A stretch of DNA of 64,000 nucleotides from Paludisphaera mucosa (lineage in GTDB: Bacteria; Planctomycetota; Planctomycetia; Isosphaerales; Isosphaeraceae): the NCBI RefSeq assembly GCF_029589435.1, contig NZ_JARRAG010000001.1:1-64000 (forward strand). The letters run 5' to 3'. The translations under genes were made by a program, and so were the position numbers. Below the pieces are notes generated by a model, which was given only the letters and a program-made list of their open reading frames with translations, was not told the origin of the DNA and did not search any database. This document shows, in pieces, positions 27,161 through 34,104 of this stretch. Numbering within the stretch: position 1 is the first letter of the stretch; every line of letters starts with the position of its first letter.

Positions 27161-28105
27161 TCAAAGGGACGATCCATCCCGATTATCGGCTCGCGGGTCG
27201 GGGTCGTTCCGGTAAATCCGGATATTCCGGAAAGTCGCGAGGAAGGCGTGCAGGTCGGGGAACCGCTCCTCGGGGGCCTTCCTTAGCATCCGCAGGACGG
27301 CCTCGTTGAACTCCGGGGTCACCTGGTCGTCCCGCGAGGTCAGGGGCAGGGGCTTCTCGCGCATGTGCTTGTTCAGCAGTTCCTGCTGCGAGTTGGCCCG
27401 GAAGGGGGGCCGCCCGCAGGCCAGCTCGTAGCAGGTGGCCCCGAAGCTGTAGACGTCGGCCGCGGGGGCGGGGGACTCGCAGCGGATCTGTTCCGGGGCC
27501 ATGTAGGTGCCCGTCCCCTGGCGGGGGATCTTGCCGCCGAACAGCCGGGACAGGCCCGACCGGGGCCGCATGGCGATCGTGTAGTCGATCACCCGGACGT
27601 CGCCGGCCCGATCCGCCAGGATGTTCTCGGGCTTGACGTCGCGGTGGATCCAGCCCTTGTCGTGCATGCAGGCCAGGCCGGCGGCCGCCTGGCGGATGAT
27701 CTTGTGGAGGTGCTCCTTCGGCATCGGATACACGGTCGGCCGCGCCAGGGGGAGCTTGAGGTTGGGGGCGGGGAAGTACTCCATGACGAAGTAGGGCTGT
27801 TCGCGGTCGTCGACGAACTCGTGGACGCGGATCAGGTTGGGATGCCGCAGCTCCAGCCCGAGCCTGGCCTCGACGGCGAACTTCCGGCGCTCGGAGGCGT
27901 CGCCGCAGAGCGGGCCCGCGAGCTGCTTGACGGCGTAGCGGCGGTGGGTGGCGTCGTCCACGACCTCGGCGACGACCGACGTGACGCCGGCGTGGATCAC
28001 CCGGACGACGCGGTACGCGCCGATTCGATCCTCTGCACTGGCCGCCCCGCCGCTCGTCGCCAAACCCCAGCCCCCTCGCGGATGCGCCTCGGCGAGCCTC
28101 GTCAA
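27161..28105 (-). CDS. Ser/Thr protein kinase with atypical glycine loop and DYT instead of DFG
   Basis: A 314-residue soluble kinase, starting at TTG 28105 with AGGGA close upstream; an in-frame stop excludes a longer form. The glycine loop is degenerate (VIHAGVTSVVAEV at residues 37-49). The ATP-anchoring lysine is Lys60 in YAVKQL. The catalytic loop is complete (IHRDVKPENIL, Asp156), but DFG reads DYT (Asp174 kept). The activation segment ends GTGTYMAPEQ, and DVYSFGATCYELACG is the F helix. It has no membrane helix or extra sensor domain and ends 15 residues after the kinase fold. The gene is upstream of accA on the same strand. Activity is likely but not certain. Confidence 0.88.
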   Translation of the reverse strand: MTRLAEAHPRGGWGLATSGGAASAEDRIGAYRVVRVIHAGVTSVVAEVVDDATHRRYAVKQLAGPLCGDASERRKFAVEARLGLELRHPNLIRVHEFVDDREQPYFVMEYFPAPNLKLPLARPTVYPMPKEHLHKIIRQAAAGLACMHDKGWIHRDVKPENILADRAGDVRVIDYTIAMRPRSGLSRLFGGKIPRQGTGTYMAPEQIRCESPAPAADVYSFGATCYELACGRPPFRANSQQELLNKHMREKPLPLTSRDDQVTPEFNEAVLRMLRKAPEERFPDLHAFLATFRNIRIYRNDPDPRADNRDGSSL

Positions 28106-28296
28106 ATCCCTGCAACCCGCATCATCCTACAAAAATCCGCCGGCCCCGACAACGCGCCCCGACCTTCTGGCGGGCCCCCCGCCGAGCCGCTCAAGAGTGG
28201 AGGCGTGGCGGGTCGATCATGGAGGAACGGGGAGTCCAGCCGAGAGCCCCGCGCGGCGATCGCGTCGCCTGCAGGAGTCAACCAAGGAGTCGGTCG
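28106..28296. promoter_or_regulatory. Divergent promoter region between the kinase and the ExeA-like ATPase genes
   Basis: A 191-bp gap between divergent genes, so promoters in both directions are expected. The sequence CTACAAAAATC near 28127 is the only AT-rich patch. I cannot assign -35 and -10 elements. Confidence 0.3.
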
Positions 28297-29610
28297 ATGA
28301 TGGAGCGGAATCGGCACAACGCCCCGCAGGGAAGCGGCTCGGAGCGTCGGACCGGGTCGGGGACGGGATCGTGGGACGCCGCCGTCGCCAGCCGTCGCGC
28401 GGCCCTCGAAGCGATCGCCGCGACCCTGCTGGACGCCCCGGGGGCCGGCCCGATCCTGCTCACCGGCGAGGCGGGCGCGGGCAAGACCTGGCTCCGCCGC
28501 CGGCTCGTCGAGGGCCTCCCGACGGCCTGGCGGGCGGCGGTCGTCGCGGCCGCCCCGGCGCACGACGCGGTCGATTTCCTGACCCTGACCGCCGCCCGGC
28601 TCGGCGTCGCCGCCCTCCCCGATCGCCCCTCGGCGCTCCGGCTCGCCGTCGCCCAGGCCCTGGAAGACGACGCGAACGAGGGACTGACCTGGCTCCTGAT
28701 CGTCGAGGACGCCCACCACGCCGCGCCCGCCGTCTGGGCCGAGGTCGAGGCCCTGTGCGACGGCCTCCGCACCCCCGGAGGCTTCGCGGCCGTGGTCCTG
28801 GCCGGCCGGACCGAGCTGGCCCGCCGCCTGGCCTGGCGGCCGCTGCGGGCCGTCGCCTCGCGGGTCTCGAAGCACGTCCACCTGCCCCCCCTCGACGTCG
28901 ACGAGGCCGGCCGCCTCCTGGCCGCCGCCGACGCGACGGAAGTCGAACGCCTCCATCGCGACGCGGCCGGCAACCCGCGCCGGCTCCTGGGCCTCGCCGG
29001 CGGCCGAACGCCGCAGCGCCTCGACGCGCCTCCGACGCCCGCCCGGCCGGCGGCCTCCGTCGCCGAGGCCCCGGCCCCGCCGGTCGCGCCCCCCGCGCCG
29101 GCGGTCCGCAACGATTGGGCGCCTCGGGTCGAGGCGAAGGCCCCCGCCGAGGCCCGGCCGGCGCCCCCCGCGCTGCTGCCGAGCCGGCCGCCGCTCCGGA
29201 TGGAGGAGGGCCTGATCGAGGTCGGCTGGGAAGGCAGCCTGGACGCCGAGGAAGCGGCTGAGTTCGAATCCGCCGACGAGGCGACCCCGGTCGACGGCGA
29301 GCTGATCGAGGACCACTACGCCGCGCTCCAGGCCTGGTCCGAATGGGCTCGCAACCGCGACCGCCTCAACCGGGGCGCCGACGCCGAAGACGATGAAACC
29401 GATGCCGAGGCGGATGAGGACGAGGTCGACGAGGTCGTTTCGCCCGTGGGCGTCCAGGCCCTGGGCGACGGCGACGAGGACGAAGATTCCGAGGTCGACT
29501 CCGAGACGGCCGAGGAGCCCGAGACCGGCGGAGCCCTCCGCGCCGAGCCCCGGCACGAGCACGCCCCCTACAGCCAGCTCTTCACCCGGCTGCGGCAGTC
29601 GAGCAGCTGA
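28297..29610 (+). CDS. ExeA-like AAA ATPase with a long acidic C-terminal tail
   Basis: A 437-residue protein. The ATG at 28297 has AAGGAG 7 bases upstream. The AAA core spans residues about 22-240: Walker A GEAGAGKTW (about 57-65), Walker B WLLIVEDAHH, sensor-like VLAGRTELARRL and the ExeA-type closing segment RLHRDAAGNPRRLLGLAGG. ExeA/GspA-like ATPases assemble secretion or envelope structures; others in planctomycetes are orphan. A Pro/Ala linker follows (about 245-310). The last 130 residues are extremely acidic (DDETDAEADEDEVDEVV) and end with a short helix (APYSQLFTRLRQSSS). There are no cell-wall or membrane segments, so its partner is unknown. Confidence 0.8.
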   Translation: MMERNRHNAPQGSGSERRTGSGTGSWDAAVASRRAALEAIAATLLDAPGAGPILLTGEAGAGKTWLRRRLVEGLPTAWRAAVVAAAPAHDAVDFLTLTAARLGVAALPDRPSALRLAVAQALEDDANEGLTWLLIVEDAHHAAPAVWAEVEALCDGLRTPGGFAAVVLAGRTELARRLAWRPLRAVASRVSKHVHLPPLDVDEAGRLLAAADATEVERLHRDAAGNPRRLLGLAGGRTPQRLDAPPTPARPAASVAEAPAPPVAPPAPAVRNDWAPRVEAKAPAEARPAPPALLPSRPPLRMEEGLIEVGWEGSLDAEEAAEFESADEATPVDGELIEDHYAALQAWSEWARNRDRLNRGADAEDDETDAEADEDEVDEVVSPVGVQALGDGDEDEDSEVDSETAEEPETGGALRAEPRHEHAPYSQLFTRLRQSSS

Positions 29611-29671
29611 CCCGGGCCGCCGGCGATGCGACCGGCCGTCGACTTTTCGACAGGTCGACGATCGGCTTCGT

Positions 29672-29709
29672 AATGGGTTCGTCCGTCCAAAAAGCGGACG
29701 AACCCATTT
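29672..29709 (+). terminator. Candidate intrinsic terminator after the ExeA-like gene
   Basis: A perfect 14-bp stem (AATGGGTTCGTCCG at 29672-29685 with its complement at 29695-29708) and a 9-base A-rich loop, 61 bp after the stop. Only three T follow, so termination is plausible rather than certain. It could also be a small mobile inverted repeat. Confidence 0.55.
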
Positions 29710-29914
29710 GGCGTAAACCGTTCTGCGTCATCGATTTGACATAGGTTTTCGGTTCCATCGGCTCGTCTCGATTTTTTCATTTCTCCCCATCCTTCCAGCC
29801 CCCTCCGGCCACCCCGGTCAGCCGATTGGGAACCGCGAACGCGGACTCCCATGAGAGACAATGGCTCACGATCGCCGATCGGCGAGCGCACGCCTCATCC
29901 CTGCGGCCCGGAAT

Positions 29915-30071
29915 CCTCCCCGCTCCCGCCGGGAGAGGGCGGCCGTGCAGCGGCGGGTGAGGGTCGTCGGAGCGCAAAGAGCCCGTCGGACCTGCGGCAT
30001 CCGGGCCGTCTCCACAGGTCCGACGACTCTCACCCGGCCCTCCGGGCCATCCTCTCCCGGGGGGCGAGGGA
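29915..30071. repeat. Palindromic repeat element, copy 1
   Basis: About 157 bp with imperfect inverted arms of about 55 bp. The left arm contains GCCGGGAGAGGGCGGCC, then GCAGCGGCGGGTGAGGGTCG; the right arm, read on the minus strand, contains CCGGGAGAGGATGGCCC, then GGAGGGCCGGGTGAG. The centre is unrelated. A second copy lies at 32336-32495 in the opposite orientation. The arms would form a long cruciform or RNA hairpin. No transposase is present. Confidence 0.8.
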
Positions 30072-30281
30072 CGTCGGGCGCTTCGTCGACATGGCGACGG
30101 CGACCCCGCGCGGCGGGCGGAGGCGTCACAGTCCCGATTTTCGGGAGGAACGAGTGATGAAAGCGGTCCGCGGGGGTCGATGCCTATCATAACGACCGAG
30201 CGCGGCGCGAGCCGGTGTGTCGCGTCGTGATCCGTCATGTAGGACGAGCAGGCGTCGTCGACGTTCCACGCGGTGCTCCCA

Positions 30282-30308
30282 CTCGTCCCCCTTCCCGGGG
30301 GAGGCGAG
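30282..30308. repeat. Imperfect GC hairpin resembling a repeat half-arm
   Basis: CTCG...CCCCC, a short loop, GGGGG...CGAG. The order of motifs recalls the outer end of the palindromic repeat arms and may be a decayed fragment. Confidence 0.35.
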
Positions 30309-30417
30309 ACGTACGGCGGCGTCGGACGCCACGCGACATCGCGTCGCGGACGACGCACCGGAGGCGGCGCCTGCTTATCCCAACCCACCCCCGACTCGAC
30401 CTCCACCCGCCCCTTCG

Positions 30418-30771
30418 TCAGCCGTGCTCGCGCTCGCGGACGGTGACGTAGACCTCCTGGCAGGTCTCGGCGATCTTCTCGCCCAGGCCCTGGTGCTTGG
30501 TCTCCAGCTGGGTGGAGTACATCCCCAGCACCTTGCAGAGGAAGGCCCCGTGGCAGGGGTCGTTCTCCTGGACGAGCTGGTCCAGCGATTCCTCGATCTG
30601 GTCGGCCAGGTAGAGCAGGAACTGCGCCTGGCCCTTGATCTCGGCCAGGTACTTCCGCAGGTCGGGCGAGACCATGTCGCGGGGCGGGGCGGCTTCGCCG
30701 TGCTCGGCGTCGACGTCCGGGCCGGGGAACTGGTGCAGGGTGGGGGTCCCGTTCTCGGCCGAGGCGCTCAT
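30418..30771 (-). CDS. Small helical protein, second of a tandem paralogous pair
   Basis: A 117-residue protein from ATG 30771, which overlaps the stop of the upstream paralogue (ATGA). About 30 disordered residues precede two long amphipathic helices: EIKGQAQFLLYLADQIEESL and AFLCKVLGMYSTQLETKHQG. Positions align with the neighbour: I-[KR]-G-x-x-QFL-x-YL and Q-[DE]-x-x-DP. There is no signal peptide, metal motif or DNA-binding motif. No family is recognised. Helical propensity and heptad-like leucines suggest a dimeric or hetero-oligomeric coiled-coil/bundle. Confidence 0.7.
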   Translation of the reverse strand: MSASAENGTPTLHQFPGPDVDAEHGEAAPPRDMVSPDLRKYLAEIKGQAQFLLYLADQIEESLDQLVQENDPCHGAFLCKVLGMYSTQLETKHQGLGEKIAETCQEVYVTVREREHG

Positions 30772-31073
30772 GAGGGGTCTCCGGCCGGGAAGGCGGTCTC
30801 GGGCGACTGGACCATGGCGTCGAGCATGTCGCACAGGTCGCCGATCGACTGCATGTGCTGGCTCTCCTGGCGGAGGTTGGCCGTGTGCATCTCGACGAGC
30901 TGCTTGATGAAGATCCGCGTGCCGGGGTCGGACTCATCCTGGAACCGCTCGACGTCGGCGACGACGGCGCGGACCAGGTAGTCCAGGAACTGGAGCTTGC
31001 CGCGGATCGAGACCGAAAGCCGGGTGAGCGTCGGGCTCCCCGCAGCCGCCGGCGGCGCTGTGAGTTGGGACAT
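30768..31073 (-). CDS. Small helical protein, first of a tandem paralogous pair
   Basis: A 101-residue protein from ATG 31073, with AAGG very close to the start. After about 20 Ala/Pro/Thr residues comes SIRGKLQFLDYLVRAVVADV and then FQDESDPGTRIFIKQLVEMH, NLRQESQHMQSIGDLCDML. It shares the I-[KR]-G-x-x-QFL-x-YL and DP-anchored second helix with the downstream gene and overlaps it by 4 bases, so the two come from a duplication and are translated together. The function is unknown. Both are divergent from the ThuA gene. Confidence 0.7.
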   Translation of the reverse strand: MSQLTAPPAAAGSPTLTRLSVSIRGKLQFLDYLVRAVVADVERFQDESDPGTRIFIKQLVEMHTANLRQESQHMQSIGDLCDMLDAMVQSPETAFPAGDPS

Positions 31074-31410
31074 CCTTGGAGCGTCTCCGGGCCGAAGGCC
31101 GGACACCTGGGCGAGGCGTCAGCGTCCGTGCAGGGTGTAGGTCATGGCTGGGGATACGAACCTGGGTTCCGAATTTCCCCTGGAGATTACTCCGCCCCGC
31201 CATGCGTTGCAAGCGGAAAGCCCGGGCCCCCGACGGCCGCCCGCATGCCGTCGGCGACGGCCTCGCGGCCGCTTTTCTCGGCCGGGGGGGCGACCGGTTT
31301 CCCCGGCGGCCGGCGCGGTGTACAAGGAAAGGATGGGGCCGAAACGTCGGGCCCGATCCGGGTCGACCGGCCGCGATGGCTTCCACAGCACAGCGATGGA
31401 GAACCGCAAC
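31074..31410. promoter_or_regulatory. Divergent intergenic region between the small-protein pair and ThuA gene
   Basis: A 337-bp gap between divergent genes; promoters for both should be here. I find no convincing -35/-10 pair. The only relatively AT-rich segments are around 31165-31185 and 31318-31335. No gene is seen. Confidence 0.3.
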
Positions 31411-32313
31411 ATGTCGCGCAACATCAACCGTCGGGAACTGCTCCTGGCCGGGGCGGGCGCCGCCTGGCTGGGCTCGGGCGTCCTCTCGCGGGCCGTCGGG
31501 GCGGCGGCCAAGGCCCCCAAGAAGGTCCTCTACTTCACCAAGAGCTCGGGCTTCCCGCACTCGGTCGTCACCCGCAAGGGGGACGCCCTGGCCCACTCCG
31601 AGAAGATCCTGACCGAGATCGGCAAGGAGCACGGCTTCGACGTCGTCGCCTCCAAGGACGGCCGCCTGTTCGAGCCCGACAAGATCGGCGAGTGGGACGG
31701 CTTCGTCTTCTGCACTACGGGCGACCTGACCACCCCCGGCACCGACAAGACGCCGCCGCTCTCGGCCGAGGGCGAGAAGGCCCTCTACGACGCCCTCCGC
31801 AAGGGCAAGGGCTTCATCGGCATGCACTGCGCCACCGACACCTTCGGCCACCACGGGGCCCGGAACAAGGGCGTCGAGGACCCTTACATCCAGATGATCG
31901 GCGGCGAGTTCGTCTCGCACGGCCCCCAGCAGGTCGCGGTCATGGAGGTCGTCGACCCCAAGTTCCCCGGCCTGCCCGAGGGCTTCGGCAAGTCGGCCTC
32001 GTTCAAGATCAACGACGAGTGGTACGCCCTCAAGAACCTGCCCGAAGACCTGCACGTGATCCTGGTGCAGAAGACCGAGGGCATGGAAGGCGCGATGTAC
32101 CACCGCCCCGACTTCCCGGCGACCTGGGCCCGCAAGTACGGCGACGGCCGCGTCTTCTACACCTCGATGGGCCACCGCGAGGACGTCTGGACCAACCCCA
32201 ACTACCAGTCCCTCCTCCTCGGCGCCCTCGCCTGGACCACCGGCCTCGCCGACGCCGACCTCACCCCCAACATCAAGGAAGTCACCCCCGGCTACGCCAA
32301 GCTGACGAAGTGA
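31411..32313 (+). CDS. Tat-exported ThuA domain protein (trehalose utilisation-like)
   Basis: A 300-residue protein. ATG 31411 is preferred over ATG 31396 because GGAGAA lies 7 bases upstream and the protein then begins with a Tat signal (NINRRELLLAGAGAAWLGS). The ThuA fold is a glutamine amidotransferase-like barrel: KKVLYFTKSSGFPHSVV, WDGFVFCTTGDLT, GKGFIGMHCATDT, MIGGEFVSHGP, and GDGRVFYTSMGHREDVW near the end. ThuA proteins process trehalose or related sugars; in planctomycetes they are common in polysaccharide-use and secreted forms. The exact reaction is not known. Confidence 0.92.
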   Translation: MSRNINRRELLLAGAGAAWLGSGVLSRAVGAAAKAPKKVLYFTKSSGFPHSVVTRKGDALAHSEKILTEIGKEHGFDVVASKDGRLFEPDKIGEWDGFVFCTTGDLTTPGTDKTPPLSAEGEKALYDALRKGKGFIGMHCATDTFGHHGARNKGVEDPYIQMIGGEFVSHGPQQVAVMEVVDPKFPGLPEGFGKSASFKINDEWYALKNLPEDLHVILVQKTEGMEGAMYHRPDFPATWARKYGDGRVFYTSMGHREDVWTNPNYQSLLLGALAWTTGLADADLTPNIKEVTPGYAKLTK

Positions 32314-32335
32314 CGAAGCGAAGGTCAGCCGGACG

Positions 32336-32495
32336 TCCCCTCGCCCGCCGGGAGAGGGTGGCCCGGAGGGCCGGGTGAGGGTCGTCGGACTGTAGGGACG
32401 GCCCCGGCGCTGCGGATTCGCGCGCTGATACCTTCCCCGCGCTGCGGCGACCCTCACCCGCCGCTGCGCGGCCGCCCTCTCCCGGCGAGAGAGGG
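32336..32495. repeat. Palindromic repeat element, copy 2 (inverted relative to copy 1)
   Basis: Left arm (about 32337-32390) contains GCCGGGAGAGGGTGGCCC, then GGAGGGCCGGGTGAGGGTCG; right arm (about 32447-32495), read on the minus strand, contains GCCGGGAGAGGGCGGCC, then GCAGCGGCGGGTGAGGGTCG. The GCAGCGG arm is left in copy 1 and right in copy 2, so the copies are in opposite orientation. The centre differs from copy 1. Confidence 0.8.
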
Positions 32496-32548
32496 ATGAT
32501 TTCAGGCCGCCCGAACCCCGCGAGGAACAGGATTGCTCCCGGGGTCTG

Positions 32549-32571
32549 CCTTCCCCCGCCAGAGGGGAAGG
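32549..32571. repeat. Short perfect inverted repeat
   Basis: CCTTCCCC, a 7-base loop, GGGGAAGG, just after repeat copy 2. There is no T-run, so it is not a typical terminator. Confidence 0.45.
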
Positions 32572-32741
32572 CGCACGGCCGTCGCCTGCCGATTCCGTGA
32601 TACGATCAAATCGACGCCGAGGAAGCCGAGTTGAGCGTCGAGGAGCCTCCGTAAAAGCCCGAATGGCTTGAGGCCAGACGGCGAAATTGCTCACAATGCG
32701 GTTGATACCGTCTTATAAGTGGCAACCGGAGGCTCGAAATC

Positions 32742-33935
32742 ATGACGCGATTCGGCTGGTGGATCGTCACATTCTGGCCCCTGGCCGCAATAGGCCAGGG
32801 GCCCGCTCCAGGCTCCCCGCCCGCGCCGGATACGCTGGCGAGCATTGAGGTGGAGGCCAAATCGGCGCGGGACTCGTTCGTCGAAAAAGCGAGCAAGGTG
32901 AAGTCCGGGGCGGAGGCGACCGCCGCGGACAAGGCTCGTCACGACCAAATTCTGAGCCTGATGGACCGGGCCCTGACGCTGGCCCGCTTGCATCCGGGAG
33001 AACCAGAAGGCGTGGCCGCAGCCGCGTGGGCGGTGGCTGAGTTGGGCTTTGAGAGAGGCGACGACGTCGGAGAACGCGGCGACGCGGCGTACCGCCTCCT
33101 GTCCGACGCCCCCGAACTCGACGATCCGGTCGTCCTCCGGGCGATCTTCGCCGCCCCGAGCGTCGTCCCTCGCTGCCTCGAGGCCGAGCGCTTCCTACGC
33201 TCGGTCATCTCCCGGAGTCAGCACCCGGGTCTCGTCACCACCGCTCAGGCCGTATTGGCCAACTATCTGGCCGAAATGGCTCGTTTGCACGACAGGCTCG
33301 CCGCGCCGATCAGCGGCCCCGTGTTGATGAGAGAATTGACGAAGGTTTGCCTCGATCGCTGTCGGGCGGTCGACGGCCCGAAGCTACGCGGCGAGGCCGA
33401 AACCCTGCTGGAACAGGTCGTACGCGAGCAGGGGGATGAACCCAAGACCTTGGGTGGGCAGGCTGCGGGCGAACTCTTTCGAATTCGGCACCTCCGGATC
33501 GGCCAGCCCGCGCCGGAGCTCGTCGGCGAGGACCTCGACGGGGCACCCATCCGGTTGAGCGATTTCCGGGGCAAAGTCGTGCTCCTGACGTTCTGGGCGA
33601 TTTCGAGCAATCCTCGCCTGAGTTTAATCCGTCAGGAGAAGGATCTCGCCGCGGCCATGAAGGGGCGTCCGTTCGCGCTGGTGGGAGTCAACGGCGACGC
33701 GGCCGAGGACCGAGCCAAGGTCAAGGAGACGGTCGCGAAGGAAGGGATCACCTGGCGGTCGTTCTGGGCGGGCGGCCCCGACGGGGCGATACCCCGGGAG
33801 TGGGGCGTCGAGCGCTGGCCTACGTCCTACGTCATCGACGTCGGTGGAATCATCCGCGACGACCAGGTCGGCGGGAAGCTCACCCCCGCCGCCTTCCAGC
33901 CGCTCGTCCAGGCGGCCGAGGAGGCCGCTCGATGA
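32742..33935 (+). CDS. Thioredoxin-fold protein lacking redox cysteines
   Basis: A 397-residue protein from ATG 32742, with GGAGG 9 bases upstream and a signal peptide (MTRFGWWIVTFWPLAAIGQG). Residues about 30-245 are helical. The C-terminal domain is TlpA-like: GAPIRLSDFRGKVVLLTFWA, then ISSNPRLSLIRQEKDL, FALVGVNGDAAEDR, and RWPTSYVIDVGGIIRDD. Where the CxxC should be, the sequence reads W-A-I-S-S-N-P-R; the two cysteines correspond to Ser289 and Arg292. It cannot be a thiol oxidoreductase and may bind ligands or partners. It is a clear paralogue of the protein at 4700-5926, which keeps CGPC. Confidence 0.87.
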   Translation: MTRFGWWIVTFWPLAAIGQGPAPGSPPAPDTLASIEVEAKSARDSFVEKASKVKSGAEATAADKARHDQILSLMDRALTLARLHPGEPEGVAAAAWAVAELGFERGDDVGERGDAAYRLLSDAPELDDPVVLRAIFAAPSVVPRCLEAERFLRSVISRSQHPGLVTTAQAVLANYLAEMARLHDRLAAPISGPVLMRELTKVCLDRCRAVDGPKLRGEAETLLEQVVREQGDEPKTLGGQAAGELFRIRHLRIGQPAPELVGEDLDGAPIRLSDFRGKVVLLTFWAISSNPRLSLIRQEKDLAAAMKGRPFALVGVNGDAAEDRAKVKETVAKEGITWRSFWAGGPDGAIPREWGVERWPTSYVIDVGGIIRDDQVGGKLTPAAFQPLVQAAEEAAR

Positions 33936-34104
33936 TCCCCGCGGGCAGATTCGAACACCCTTGATGCCATCGCTGGCATGGAGCGGCGCATGCCCCAGTG
34001 GCCGCCACGCTAGTCGGCGAGCCGGCGAATGAGGAGGGACGAGCACGAGGCCCGCTGGAATCAGGCTGTGCCGCCCCCCTCTTCTGATCGCAGCCCGGCT
34101 GGCC

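Larger units (their letters stand above)
29611..30417. other. Gene-poor region of about 800 bp
   Basis: Apart from the terminator-like stem at 29672-29709, the palindromic repeat at 29915-30071 and an imperfect hairpin at 30282-30308, I find no gene. Frames open here run through the repeats, lack ribosome-binding sites and have shadow-like composition. No tRNA or known small RNA is recognised. Confidence 0.5.
32314..32741. other. Gene-free stretch with repeat copy 2 and a short hairpin
   Basis: About 430 bp between the ThuA gene and the redox-dead thioredoxin-like gene. It holds palindromic repeat copy 2, the hairpin at 32549-32571 and, near 32700-32720, an AT-rich patch (GTTGATACCGTCTTATAAG) that could contain the downstream promoter, though spacing is not consensus. 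Confidence 0.45.

Noticed and set aside
29568-29891. A 107-codon minus-strand frame in the gene-poor region
   Set aside because: It crosses the terminator-like stem, lacks a ribosome-binding site and has no recognisable protein features.
29915-32495. CRISPR array, because of recurring GGGAGAGG and GGGTGAGGG motifs
   Set aside because: Only four arms in two palindromic copies, not regularly spaced identical direct repeats; no cas gene nearby.
29915-32495. Composite transposon bounded by the two inverted repeats
   Set aside because: No transposase between or beside them and the genes inside are ordinary for the genome; REP/MITE-like element is simpler.
33945-34000. A tRNA T-loop-like GTTCGAATC on the minus strand near 33950
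   Set aside because: The flanking stem has two mismatches and no matching acceptor stem or anticodon arm could be found, so it is not a tRNA.
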